NCBI GenBank assembly: GCA_022605425.2
Contig: JAKIMF020000013.1
Span: 186,001-250,000 of the forward strand
From: Hamiltosporidium tvaerminnensis
Taxonomy: Eukaryota; Microsporidia; Dubosqiidae
DNA length: 64,000 nucleotides
Direction: 5' to 3'
Position numbers and translations under genes: made by a program. Shown here piece after piece: positions 41,518 to 54,893 of the stretch (position 1 is the stretch's first letter; every line of letters starts with the position of its first letter). The notes under the pieces were generated by a model that worked only from the letters and a program-made list of their open reading frames with translations, did not search any database and was not told the DNA's origin.

Positions 41518-44500
41518 TAAATACAATAAATCAATTTTTATATTCTTTTTATTTTTTTTTACTTTAATACAACAATTTTTTCTAAAAAAAAGTATATAAA
41601 AGAATATTTAGAATGGTAATCGACAATTTTCATTTTTGAGACAATTTAATTTTTCCAATATAGCTACTACCTGTTTTTTAATACCTAAAATCCGGAATAT
41701 TTAATATCCTAGCTAAGTATGAAATAACTAGTTTATATATCCTAGCTCGCTGCTACTCGACGTATTTACTTATTTATCGGAAAGTTTTGCGGCTTGAATC
41801 AAATGCATAATCCTAATCTCAACAATTATAATTGCGAAAAATTGTTTGTCGTCTGCATCATCATGTAAAGTCTCTATGAATAGACTAATTGAGAAAATTT
41901 ATCCCCCTTACTTGAATAAAGGACAAGTCTTTAGAAAAATTATGCGAAAAGTGCAGCAGAGGCCTTATGATTAGAATTGTTCATTCTTTACATTCTATAT
42001 GCCATATATTTCGAAATTCAAGTTGAAGGTAAAACTAGATGACATTAAAGCTAAAACTTAAGTAAAGTAATTTTAAAGGTCGAAGTATATTTATTGAATA
42101 TCACACCACATAGTAAATATATACATGCAGAAAACAAATAATTAGGCTCAAAAAGTAGGGAAAAAAAGAAATATATCTTCTTTGCTAGAAAATTTAATTA
42201 AAACCTTTGGATTTCTTTATCGATTTTTCGATGAAATTACAAAATTCATAATTTTGGAAACCAGATAGATAGAACACATTATAAAACGCCACAGAAATTT
42301 TCTGAAGCGCTAATGTGTTTTAGAATGTTTATATTTATCGAGAAAATCAAACATAGAAATCAACAAACTGTTTAAACTTCTCAAGATTTAATGAGAAGGG
42401 TTTTAGAAATTAAAAGCAATTTATCATAATCTAACCATCAATGTAAAGCAAATGTATGTTAAACATAAACCAATTACTTATCAAAAGATTTCTTGAAAGA
42501 TAGTTTGGAAAATTTTTCATCTTGAATTTAAAGTTTTAAAGTTACTAAAGTATCAAAGTGAATCTAAATTTTAAAATACATTATAAAAGGTTTAAACCCC
42601 TTAATATTTAAAATTTTTCAAGAATGTTAGTTATGAGCGTATAAATTAACATAACAAAATGAAAACTAATGAAATGCATTAAAAAAAAGGATTTTATTCA
42701 AAATTTTTGGTAGTTTCTACTAAACTTTAAAACAGTATTTTGTTTAATCGATAAATTTAGATATTATAGATTTCTTTTAGTTCGGTATTATGGAATATTG
42801 TGTATATAATTTATTTAGAGACACTTACAACTCTTCATAGTGTTTTAAAATGTATTAAATCGTAAAATTATAACATAATGCAATATTCAGTTTTTTTCAT
42901 GTAAATATACATATAATATTCATGTATATTAAAAAGACATGCGGAAATAAATAAAACAACTATACGTTTCACATGTTAAATTCAATGATAAAAGGCTAAA
43001 TAATTCTGTTCAAAAAAAAAGAAACAAAAAGTGTAATTTTTTTTATTTATGCGACAGAGAGGAATAAATGGAAGGAAGCGTTACAAAGAATCTACAACAA
43101 GCTTATCTTAATACTAAATACCATACAATCTAAAAAAAAGCACATATTAAGTAAGACGGAATATTTGTTTTATAAATGTTGTTTTTTCCATTATATATCG
43201 AAATTTATATCAAAATGATTGGTTCTAAACTTTTTAGCCAGAAACGCAATTATAAAATTTTATATCCGGAGTACGGAAAATATCATGATCGAAAAAATTA
43301 AAACAAGTTATCATGACTTTTATGCCATTCATAATTATTCATTATATTTTTTATTTATTTTTATAGCGAAAAGTAAAATTAGCATCTTTAAATATTGCAA
43401 TAAATTTTTAAAATCGTTTTTTTTTACATTAAAATTATTTTAAACCGTTTTAAAAGCTCATATAGTATAGATAGGAAACTTAGTTCTGAAATACAAATAA
43501 AAAGGTACCAATTAGTTGAAAATTTATTAAATCTAAAGCATCTTGTTCTAGCGACAAATATTTAATATCGAAGCTAATTCTTAGAAGATCAGAGCAAAAT
43601 ATACTTAGTTTTAGAAAAATTTCATATTTTATTATAAATAGTTCGATATAAGATCGTACTTTGCACTAAAAAAAGTAAAATATAGAAAAAGGGTTTCCCT
43701 GCAACTCAAAACATGCTATATATGAATTTAATGAGCTCTGGAAATCATTTTTTCTGAATACACTGATTCTCTTCAGTACGATTATACAATATGAGTCGTT
43801 TATAATACTTATTACGTTGCACTACAAGAGAGAAATTGCTTATCTGTTCAGTTGATGCAATAGTTTTTGAAAAATTTACCAATTTGTCTAATGAAAAAAA
43901 TTATTATAGTGTTATTTACATAAAAAAGATAAATTTGAATCTGTAAGCTTGATATATCTTGAGATATTATTTGGATTTTTTTGTAGTGAATCATCACTTT
44001 TTATAAGTAAAGTTTTAATCTAATATGTTATATAATGGAGTTCGATAGCATCACATTTCATTTTTGGTAAAAAAAACACTATTCTATGCATTATATTTAA
44101 AGCTGAACAGCCAGGAAAAGTATTCATTTGGTGTGCTTTTTGCTAAATGGCTCCGAAGAGGCATTTAATACCGAGAAGAAGAGTTTTTGTTTTTAAAAGA
44201 AAACATTATTATGAGAATCAGATCGTGGCGGCGCGGAGGTTTGAATATGATGGTTTAAATATAGTATTTGTTATATAAATATGATGTCCTATACCAGAGA
44301 TTTCTTTCTTTCTTATATAATTTTTAAAAGCTATATATAGTTTCTTTAAACAAATTGTATCACACTCATAATGAAAAAAATATACCGATTACTTAACAAA
44401 ACAATATTAGAATATGCAAAATAAAGGTATTTAAGAAACCATATAACACACTATCAACATTTATTTACATACATATATAGGAAATATTTCATCAAAGAAT

Positions 44501-46022
44501 AGATTATTTACCATGATATACTCAAAAGAAAGTCAACAAATTCAAGAAATATTACTTCAATAGTAACAAAATATTTTATAGATCGTTATATACTAATTTG
44601 ACTATTTATCAATATTATAATGGGCTAATTAATAATTTATTATAATTTCATCCAATACCAGGAAATATCTAATCGTTACATAAAAATCTATTGATATGAT
44701 TTGGTTATGATTTAGTTTATTTTTGACGGCTATAAAGCAAAACCAAGAATGATTTCCGATAAGAAAATGTTACCTTTTAATACCTTCCTTGTCAATATCA
44801 CACATTTTAAATTTTTGATAATCATAAGCAATGAAGGCGTATAACAATGAGAATAAGAAAGCAAATTTTCCTTCTAAAAAGGTAAAAATGTGCCAAAAAG
44901 TTATAAATAAGTAATAAATCCAAAGATTCAAAATAGTATATAAACTCAAAGTAACTAATTCCTGAACTAAAATTTTTTTGACTACGGGTTTTCGCTTCTA
45001 TAAGAATTTAAAGATATCTAAAATGATATAGTATATATTTTCTTGGAAAAATATACGAGTAATGTGAACATTATATTCTTGAAAAAAATTGGAAGATATT
45101 CGCACAATAAATTTATTTATTTCATAATAATCCGATTGTTAGGACTATTTGTTTGTGTTAATCGCAAAAAAATTACAGTTGTATTTTTTTCTAGAAAGAA
45201 CCAAATAGCTAAACTCTCAAAATAAATGTCTTATTATGAACTTTAAATGATTTATTTGAATTTAAAAAATATTATTTCTTTTAATGTCTGAAAATTTTAT
45301 ATTAATCCTTAATTCTTGTAAATAATAAATTATTTTCTGTAAAGAGTAAGTTTAGTTATTTATTTTGTATTTGCAGATTTTTAATCTTATTTAAGTGACT
45401 CATTCGCGAATAAAAACTTACTCAAAAGAATTTAATTCCAATATTCAGAATTGTTTTTTTGCTTTTAAGATTAAATCACAAATTTTTTTTGGAAATCATA
45501 CTGAATATAGATTATTCAGTTATTAATGCGTTTTTAGATTCCATATTAGTAATTTTACACTTTGAATATTCTTTAAATGATTTATTTGACTTATTATCGA
45601 ACCCAAGTGTAGGTATATAGAAAAAATACACTGGATAATAAAATATACGGCTTCTTTCAACGAAATAATTGTAAGACAAATAGAATTAATTTATTTTTTA
45701 CAATTATATATAATCTAGAAATAAAATGTGCTATGTAATCAAATAATTTACCATTTTTAGAAATATATTAACCCAAATTAAAGAAAATTTACATTTAATT
45801 TAAGAATAAACAAATATAATAACAATTTTTTAATAGCTAAAACCTTATGAAGACTATTTTTTCACATCAAAATATTTAGAAAATGAGCTTCACAAATATC
45901 TGGCCTGATATTATGCAAGTAATAATCAAGGTATATAAATCGAGTCATTATGAATTATACATTTTATTGTGAAATAATTTTGAATCTAAAAATATCATAA
46001 AAATTGAATAAGGAAAAATGAT
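41518..46022. other. 4.5-kb gene-free AT-rich region
   Basis: No supportable gene; ORFs such as 43219-43443 and 45043-45225 are AT-driven. A weak LINE-like reading (WLRRGI.YREEEFLFLKE) near 44150-44220 resembles the WLKRGNIRPRNEAVF segment of the LINE but is too short to call. Confidence 0.5.
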
Positions 46023-48558
46023 TTAAAAAATCAAAACTTCTATACCGCGGAATTTCAAGTCATTGAAAGTATCTATATCTTCGGGATAATATTTAGAATC
46101 AATAAGAGTAATTTTTTGTAAAAAACTAGGATAAGATATTCTATAGTTTGTAAAAACATTTTTCTCTAAATGGCATCCTTGAAGTTCAAGATTTTTCAAT
46201 GAAGACATTCTCATTATACAATGATAAATTTCGCTTGTAAAAAATGAAGCAACCAAAATTAATGTTTCTAAATTTTTAAGTCTTAAGGAACCATACTCTT
46301 TTAAGAAATATGAAAATATTTCACTTTGAAAACAAACAGTTAAATGATCAAGATTTATAAATTGTTCAAGTGCAAATATATCTGATTTGCTTAGTATATT
46401 TCTAGCTAAATTTATTTTTCTCAGAGATACCGCTGGGTGCATAACAGAAAGATATTCCATCAAACCTGATTCGAGATTACAATTTGATAGATTTATTCTT
46501 TCTAAGAAATCAAACTGATTAAGACAACAAATGTAATTTTTTGAAAATTTGTTATTCGATAAATCAAGATCTTTCAAATGACTTTTAAATTGAAAATCAA
46601 AAACAAACTGATGTAACCTCATTATTTTTGTTCCAGAAAGTTTTAGACATTCAAGTTTTTTAAAATTCTTTGATAATAAAAATATATCGTTAAACGAAGA
46701 ATTATTTGATAAAGATATGGTTCTTGTACTTGAATATAATGATTCAAGCCTCAACACTCGGATTAAATCGCCTAAATGTTCTAGATTTTCTAAAAACAAT
46801 ATTTCAGCTTCGATATTAACTGAAAAAAAACTTACGAGTTTCTTATTGAACCTAATTCTCGAAAAATCTAAATAATAAAAAGATTTTTTTAAATTTCTGT
46901 AATGTTCAAAAATATGAAATATTCTACACTTAGTTCCTCTCATGCTTAAAATTTTCAAAGAATGTGATGGAATCATTACTCTAATTACCTTATAATTTAG
47001 ACTTGAATAATCTATCCTCAAACTTTTCAAAGCTTTCATTTGCATATTTGGAAAATTGGAAATTTTTCCTATGGATTTGCAACAAGAAAGATCTAAAATC
47101 TCTATGTAAGTAAAAAATAGATTATTTAGAAAGCCAGATCTTAAAAATGACCCAACAATTCGTAAGATCTTCAATTTTGGAAACATTAATGCTAATTTAC
47201 GAAGGAAATCCCCATAGTTTAGGAAGTCACATTTCACTATACTTAAAGATTCTAATTTTATAAATTTACTGAAAAAATCAACATCTTCTCTCAATAGATC
47301 CAATCTTTCAATTTCTATAGATTTTAACGTATTTATTTTCAGAGATTCGATGTCTCCAAAAACAGAACAAAAGCTTGTTTGCATTTTATAGATGACAGGG
47401 TTATTTAGAATAAATTTACACGCAAAATCCGTAGAGACACATTCAGTATAATACTTGTCGCCACTAGAAATCTTTATTCCAGTTATTTTATAAGAACTAA
47501 CCAAAAGACCTAATAGTTCTCTTTTCCCGTCAGAATCATCTTGTTGCATGTAATTAAGAGCTTCGGGTGTGATTCGAATTATTGTATCATCAGTAAAATT
47601 CATTTCATATTTAAAAGATTCTCTGTTTTGCTCTTTCGCAATGAACGTTAATTCTTTTGTATTTGAATCAAAAAATACATCGACCTCATCATAAAGTACA
47701 GCTAAGAATGGCAAGAACAATTTTACATGCCTCAAATATTCAGAATTCGTCATATTTAATAAATTAAACAAGTTTCAATCATTATGTTTAAACATAAATA
47801 CAGAAGTAAATTTTTATACAAAATATAGAGGGCATCAGTAATGAGTAACAGTTAAGATCGTTGAGAAATTCAATTAGATCTATAAATTCATTGTTATTTA
47901 AACCATCAATTTGCGAATCAAACCCATAATATAAAATATCTATGCATTTTTTGACTCAAAAACAATCAATATTACTTTTTGTGATATCTTTAATATTAAT
48001 ATTAGTTTCACGAAGCTTTGATCTGTGTAAAATATCAAAACAGCGTGACCTAATTATAAAAATATTCGAATAATCGATTGTAATATAATCCATTGTTCTT
48101 TTAAATGGCCTAATTTGTGTGGTTTTCAAATGGCCGTAATTTTTAATCCTTTCATTGCTTACTTCGAAACTAGATTTTTCAACATTGATTTGATCTAAAT
48201 CCCCTCCCATATTACATTTAACATTGGTATGAAAATATTTGGGTGTAATATTTGTTTTATTTTCTGAATCTATATCTAATCTCGGTTTTTTATTTCTTAC
48301 ACTAGATTCTTTTGATTGATTATGTTCAAGGTATCGATTTTTATTCGGCCGAAACGAATGATTATTTGGTTCAATGAATGTAGTTTCGGTCTCAAGTATT
48401 CTTTTTCTACCAATAAGATTATGAAGATCATTGAAATCGTATAGATTTATCGTAGAATCAAATGATCGATCTATACCGTTGAAAAATATATTGATGCGAA
48501 TGCAATTATTTATTCCAAAAAATACAAAAAGAAAAAACGAACACAGTATGTTTTTCAT
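46023..48558 (-). pseudogene. Broken secreted leucine-rich-repeat protein gene
   Basis: Two long frames and a short link read as one decayed gene. The 5' part starts at ATG 48558 with a clear signal peptide (MKNILCSFFLFVFFG) and runs to a TGA at 47956. The same frame continues past that stop with protein-like text (CIDILYYGFDSQIDG, then NEFIDLIEFLNDLNC) to about 47790. A frame change then leads into the long 3' frame (first ATG 47753, ending at 46023). That 3' frame is a series of LRRs with repeated LxxLxLxxC/N cores, for example ILDLSCCKSIG, LKDLDLSNNKFS and LKNLELQGCH. Such secreted LRR proteins form families in microsporidia. The 3' frame alone (about 576 codons) is intact but has lost its signal peptide. 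Alternatively these are two separate genes; the shared reading past the TGA argues against that. Confidence 0.72.
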
Positions 48559-49342
48559 TGCAGTGTAGTAATTAGATGACTTTACAAGCATGCTATAGGG
48601 TATTTGAAGATTTTTTTTACTCGGAGAAATTCTTAATAATTGTCCTGACTGATACTGATACACTTGAAGGGCATTCTATATTAGTATATATATCTTTGAT
48701 ACATTAATTAAGAAAGAAATGAAGATATCAAAGATTAAAGCTTTTTTTGATTAAAATAAATAAAATATTTTTGAATATAAACAATTTATGCCTGGAGAAT
48801 CTTTATAATTTACTAATTCCCAAGAAGGTAACTCTATGATTATCATCATCGAAAATAAAATAGAAAAGACGGCAATTTAAAGCTTTTCGAAATATATTTA
48901 ACATGTTATTTATACCCAAACTGTTGGAAACAGCAACTCTTCTTCTATTTATAACGATGTCATTTTTATTTGAAAGAAAAGGAATTACTTCGATTCAAGA
49001 ATCGGTAAAGGTACCTCTTGATATCATTTAACGGCGAGTCACTTTTTCAAAAATATCTTTGGCATGAGATTTTGCCAAATACAGATAATAGAATTGTTTT
49101 TTTTGGCATACATAAACCGTATTTCTTTTTCTATGCTGTAAAAATCTGGTTAAAAATAACAACTTTAACCTGCCATTTTTAATATTAAATACGCAAATAA
49201 TGTAATCTTGGGAAGATAATGTACTAATACAAGCACTCTTACTCCTCATCTTAAGATTAGATACAGTGGCTCAAAAATGTACTAAAATGGTAAATATTAA
49301 ATAAAAGATTCTATGGATATATTTGTGTTTTTATCGTCAATA
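48559..49342. other. Gene-free AT-rich stretch
   Basis: Nothing supportable. cagtggctcaaaaa at 49265 resembles the end of some Tc1-like elements, but no partner end was found. Confidence 0.45.
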
Positions 49343-49830
49343 CAAGATTTTCCAAACTTTTTGGCTCACGAGCCATATTTACACCTAAAAAATGTCTCGC
49401 AGGCTAAAAACCTATTAGTTTTTAAGCCACTATACACAAAAAAAATTTCTTAAATTGTTATTAATACTATATTTAAATCAAATTTTTAAGGTTTCATATA
49501 GATGGTCTTAAAAATGAACATGTATATTAACGATATTTCTATCTAAAAATAAACAAAGAAATTTCACAAATTTATAAGAGTCTTCAAACATGAAATTCAA
49601 TCAAGTTCATAAATGAGTCGAGGTTTAATTCCCGCTTTAGATTCTGTTTATTTGTGTGAAGAAACGTCTCTAGCCTGAAATATAAAAAAATATTTACAGA
49701 TCAAAATTAACTGATAAGCGCTTGAGGTCGTTACTAGTAGTTTCTACTAGTAAATTTAACCCAAAATTTTAAAAAATTATCACAGAAAAGCCCAACTACA
49801 TCAAGCTCATTAGTAATAATTATGGCATCT
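49343..49830 (+). mobile_element. hAT transposon relic with transposase C-terminal fragment
   Basis: The left end caagattttccaaacttttt, followed by ggctcacgagcc and later tctcgcaggc, resembles the right end of the hAT-like element at 11607-12320. About 300 bases in, plus-strand text reads SVYLCEETSLA, then after a one-base shift RSKLTDKRLRSLLVVSTSKF, then NPKF-stop-KIITEK. This is the C-terminal dimerisation region of animal-type hAT transposases (pattern 'xxYLCEQTFS...K...R..LTD..L..LL...T....P'). The rest of the transposase is deleted. The other end was not found before LINE copy C begins at 49990. Confidence 0.6.
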
Positions 49831-49989
49831 ATTTTTTTGCTATTTCATTTTAATTTTTTTGAATAAAATATTAAAGAAACCAAGGAAAACGCTATGAATC
49901 TTCTTCGTACTACGAATCCAGGCCTAAATTATCTATAATTGCAATTCCATTTGTATGATTTATCTATATTTTTTTGTTTTAATAAATAA

Positions 49990-52900
49990 ATGGGTAGAAA
50001 GAAAAATGTTAGTAGCGAAATATCAAAAAATACTAAAATAAAGGCTGAAAACGACGCTGATGACGTGAAGAAAAGTGATAGTGGCAAACAAAAATGTGAG
50101 CTAGACCCACCGGCGATTTCCCTACCTTCCTCCTCCTACACAACAATAACACATCCACCACCAAACCAAACATGCAGTAACATGCAAAATAGTGGGCTTG
50201 ACACCTTACCTTCGCCTAATACACCACATCCCTCTTCGGTTGAAGTCTCTGCGTGCGAGCCATCGTACGCATGACAAACCCCTGTATTCTAGATATTCCA
50301 GACAGTAACAGTCTAATGGCGTTGCGGACGATATTAGATTCCGTAACAGCCGACCTGATGGAATGGCCTCGAATTGTTTTTTTTTTTTTGCAGTACAGAC
50401 AAGGTTTGAAAGAATGCCAAGAAATGGCTGGCCCGCTACTCTGAGGTACTATAATGAAAAATTTAGCTGAACATTAGATATCGATGCGTTTATAAAACTC
50501 GCACAAAATGAGGCAGAAAGTGAAATAATCCAAGAAGAGAAAGAAGAACGATGTAGAATTGCCACTTGTCTAACTGAGCCATCTCCCTGACTGACACATC
50601 GGAGTACATAAACCTGAGAGATAAATTTTTGAGTAAAATCAAAGAAATCTCGGAGAACGAAATTGGAAAAGTGGTGGTCCGAACTCGAAAGCTTCCAAGT
50701 GAATTGGTTGCAGAAGAGTTTTGGAGCTTAATAATCGAATTATCGGTGAGTATGCTGATTCTTGTGTGCCGATGACTATAAATGCAGTGGCACGGATAAT
50801 CCAGGCAGCTCAGGTATGCTATGACGAAGCAACACGTAAAGAGAAGCCTAGATTCGCTTGGAAGGAAAACATAGAAAGTAAAATTTCTAAGTTATTACTT
50901 TCCAAAGATCTTCTCGAGAAGGCTCGTCGGCAAGAAAAGCTCTCCACTTCGGAAACGAAGAGCCTTAAGAAAATCATGCGAGAGTTTAATTTAAACTTGA
51001 GCAGCGTAACTGATCTTTCTGAGGCTTTAGTTAAGAAGAATGAGTCTTTGAATGTTTACGAGAAAAAAATTACGATGCATGAAAGTAGGAAGTAATTCCG
51101 AAAAGAGAATCGTAATTTTGAGCTTTTCTAAGGTTGATTTTATCGTGGGTTATCTGAGCGTGTGGAATCCGAGCATGTGGTTAGTCGTGATGAAATTGTT
51201 AGTTTTGGGTCTACAATGTGGAACAAAAATGATGACACAGTCACGTACGATGATTATTTGATTCCATTTGTATAGATAATCATCCGACTACGTTTCCTTC
51301 ACTTGATGAATTTGTGAATATCATTAATTGGCTTCTAAATCGGAAATCTGCTGGAATTGATGGTATTTACAATTTTTTCATTAAGAAACTTACAACTCTT
51401 CACAAATATAATTATGATATTGTGAAATTTATATGTTTAGAAGAAACACCTCAAGCTGATTGGTTTTACTGCGGGCTTACGTATTTGATACCGAAAGGAA
51501 TTCCACGAAGAGGCTCTGACTACAGGCCAATCACTTGTATGTCCAACCTCTATAAGTTAACGACAAAGTGTGTAACGAAAGTCGTTCAACTTGAAGTGGA
51601 AAAGCGAGGGTTGCTTGCACAGAACCAGTTGGGAGCAGGTAGAGGTGTGCAGGGAGCGAAAGAGCAGGCTCTACTGAATATTGCCTTAAATAAAGGGTAT
51701 GGAAACAATCTTAAAGCAACATGGATTGATGTTAAAAAGCTTATGATTCAATAGATAATGCTTATTTGACTCAATGCATTGAAAACCTTAATTAACCTGA
51801 TTAGATCTGAAATTTATTAAGGTAATTATATCAAAATGGAAAATTGATATATCAGTAAGGCTTGAAAAAATCATGAGCAAAAAGATGGATAGAGGGATTC
51901 TACAAGGCGATAGTTTGTTCCCATTGTTGTTTGTGTTGTGTATGTATCCATTAAGCGGAAAGCTTAATGAAATATACACAAAGGTGACAGTACAAACAGA
52001 TGCAGAATCCCTTTCTACTAATCATCTCTTGTTTGTTGATGATCTTAAGCTCCTTGCAAAAGACAGTTCCACATTGAGTGCTATGATAAACGAGGCAAAG
52101 AAATTTTTAGAGGTGATTGGGTTAGAGATTAACAAAGAGAAATCAAACACAAATGATAAGTGTTGTGAAGATACTGCTATATTCTAGAAGGTGTTGCGTT
52201 TACAAATATTTAGGAATAATAGAAGATAACAGAGGAATTCCAACACGTGCTCATTTGAAGAAGTACAAAGCAAACATATATCAAGAATTGAAAGACTTTT
52301 TCACACTAGACTAAAGCAAAAAATTTATTTTCTGCAATCAATCAACATGCGATATCGTTAATCAACTACCACATAGGAGTAATTCAAATAACTGGCTGAC
52401 TTCTCTAAGTTAGATGATGCAGTGCGTGCGGTGTTGGTGAAGAATAAGATACATCTTTGCCCAGGATGTAAAGAGCGTTTGTAGCTTCCTAGAACCGAAC
52501 TTGGAAGAGGTCTACATAGTGCTGAGTTGCGAAGCGAAGATATGCATCTGCAACTCTTGGATTGTCACGAAAAAAGTAAAGAAATATCAACTAGACGAGC
52601 TGCAATCTTCAAGGTTTAGACTACTAATAAAAGGATTTTTAGAAGTAAAGTACAGGTTGGAGGAGGAAGCCACAAAGAAGAAATTTGAAGAATTTCAACT
52701 AGCTAACTTATATAACGAAATCTAAAACTACATTCAAAGTTATATAATGCTAGAAACAACGAGCTGGTAATTGCAAATGACACATCAAGATGGTCAAAGA
52801 AAAGATGTGTAAGACCACAAAAAGAAGCTGTTTTCTGGGGAGCAGATGGTGTGTATCAACATTGCGGGAAGTCTGGTAAAACTGTAGATCATCTAGCAAC

Positions 52901-53730
52901 TCAATGTGAAAAAATTCTAGGCTATGACTACACCAGACTGAATAATGAAGTGGTTAGATACCTACACTTACTTCTCCTAAATAGATATAAGTTTAAGTCT
53001 TCAAAACGAATAAGGAGCCACTCAGTTCAAGAAATTCTTGATAATGAGTATGCAGAGATAAGAGTGGACACCAGAATAAAAACTGATGTTAAAATTCGGA
53101 AAAACAGACCCGATATATTTATTTTAGATAAGAAGAAGAATATTATAATACTCATTGAAGTAGGAATCACTTCCCAGGATTCATTTCAAATAGTTGAAAC
53201 TGAAAAACTTAGGAAGTATGACCTGCTAGCCAATGAGTTAGGTCTTATTTTTTAGTGTAGTGTTGAGATAATCGCGTATGTGATGAGTTGGGATGGTATT
53301 GTGACCAAATACCATAAGATGTATGTTAAGAGACTAGAAATACCCATGAATGTAGAGGCATATATACAATCCATAGTACTTAAGAAAACAGTCGAAACAA
53401 TTTCCTTCGATCGACGAAGAGAACTTGAGTAGCGACCAAATACATAAGAGAGCTGGGAAAGACCGTCAATGTGTTTATTGAGAGAGCCTATATGCACGAG
53501 GAACCAACATCCCAATTGACTCAAGCGAGTAACAGGGAATATGGTGTTAAACATTGGTAAACAAAAAATAAACACCCCTATTCCGGAAGGAGGAACGAAA
53601 TTAGAAAACTGACAATAAACATAAATGAAGAGTCGGATTTTGAAGAAGAAACAATGGTGGTACAAGAGGTAGAAGAAAATATATAAAAGTCTTAAAAAGG
53701 GTGTAATCCAGAAAGTTTTTAAATTAAATA
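49990..53730 (+). pseudogene. RLE-type LINE, broken copy C (mosaic)
   Basis: It starts exactly at ATGGGTAGAAAG, like copies A and B, and runs to a 3' tail near 53730. Divergence is uneven. 50400-50760 and 52180-52850 differ strongly from A and B, with many indels, whereas 51060-52170 and 52340-52480 are almost identical to copy A. That includes A's TAA codons (51093, 51129) and the A-run deletion at 51733-51738. The 52850-53250 block keeps the CCHC finger as YQHCGKSGKTVDHLATQC and the RPDIFILD motif. Not functional. Confidence 0.92.
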
Positions 53731-53849
53731 GAAAATCCAATAAGCCATTATTATCTAGTAAAATATTACAGTGGCCGAGATTGTTTTTCAGCGAGGCGCT
53801 TAATATTCTAGGTTTTTTCCAATAAGGTATGTTATTTAAATTCTTCCTT

Positions 53850-54260
53850 ACCTCACATAAAATATTACCATTTTAAATTTAATGGACTGATTTAAAAACG
53901 GGCTTATATTTTGTTCCATAAGCCATTCTGATAAGTCGTAATACTTACAAACCTTTATCCCTATTTTATACAATTTTATTGCAAGTTTCATTCTAACAAA
54001 CAAATTTGTTATTTTGGTTTTCCTATTCATAATATTTATTTGAAGATGTTCTATATCAGTTAAGAGAAAATTCTTATATGTTTTTACCTGTAAGATTACT
54101 GCTCTTCTGTGGATTATTTCTAGTTCTTTCCAGAAAACCCAAGATTCGCAATATCGTACGTTGAATTGTAATTTAACATTATGTATCTCTCCTCCATGTC
54201 TCGATCTAGGTAGAAAAATATATTTTTAACCAAAAATGTAGCTTTAAGAGATATATATTC
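53850..54260 (-). pseudogene. Small old LINE relic
   Basis: On the plus strand 54095-54235 (attactgctcttctgtgg..., ctagttctttccagaaaacc) aligns with 37785-37925 of the intact LINE. On the minus strand about 53960-53880 reads SEWLMEQNISP/RMAYGTKYKPVFKS, matching SSRWLKRGNIRPRNEAV. Orientation is opposite to copy C. Confidence 0.55.
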
Positions 54261-54460
54261 GCACAAGAACATCAATGTACTGTAGAATATTAATTTTAAT
54301 TGCATTCATTCTTGAGTATTAAATAGATTAACTAATATTCTTTCTTTGTTAACCATTCCCCCTTAAGCATCATTTATTCTACAATGAGTAAATCAATCTC
54401 TTTTTTATTCCCCTTTTCATATTTTTCATTTTACAAAAAATTGTTTTTATTTTAGTAGTT

Positions 54461-54893
54461 CGCTTAAACTTTCATTCCCCTTTTAATATTCTTTATAATA
54501 TTTATTACCGAATAATTTTAAATTCACTTAAACTTTCATTCCCCTTTTAATATTCTTTATAATATTTATTACCGAATAATTTTAATTCACTTAAACTTTC
54601 ATTCCCCTTTTAATATTCTTTATAATATTTATTACCGAATAATTTTAAATTCACTTAAACTTTCATTCCCCTTTTAATATTCTTTATAATATTTATTACC
54701 GAATAATTTTAAATTCACTTAAACTTTCATTCCCCTTTTAATATTCTTTATAATATTTATTACCGAATAATTTTAAATTCACTTAAACTTTCATTCCCCT
54801 TTTAATATTCTTTATAATTTTTATTACCGAATAATTTTAATTCACTTAAACTTTCATTCCATTCCCCTTTTAATATTCTTTAGTTCACCGAAT
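54461..54893. repeat. 64-bp minisatellite, about 7 copies
   Basis: The unit contains ttcacttaaactttcattcc, ccttttaatattctttata and a ttattaccgaataatttt block. The cccc marker recurs at 54477, 54541, 54604, 54668, 54732, 54796 and 54864, i.e. periods of 64, 63, 64, 64, 64 and 68. Copies 2-6 are nearly identical. The array ends about 210 bases before ZUO1; degenerate pieces continue to about 55000. Confidence 0.95.

Noticed and set aside
44130-44235. Possible LINE scrap (WLRRGI.YREEEFLFLKE)
   Set aside because: About 20 residues of loose likeness without flanking homology; could be chance.
47772-47955. The TGA in the LRR gene considered as a recoded (selenocysteine or reassigned) codon
   Set aside because: A second lesion (frame change near 47790) follows at once, and the other genes in the window give no sign of TGA recoding; simple decay explains both.
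49262-49290. acagtggctcaaaaatgtac, resembling a Tc1-like element end
   Set aside because: No inverted partner end and no transposase nearby.
54461-54893. Regular array considered as CRISPR
   Set aside because: Units are contiguous direct repeats without unique spacers, and the genome is eukaryotic; it is a minisatellite.
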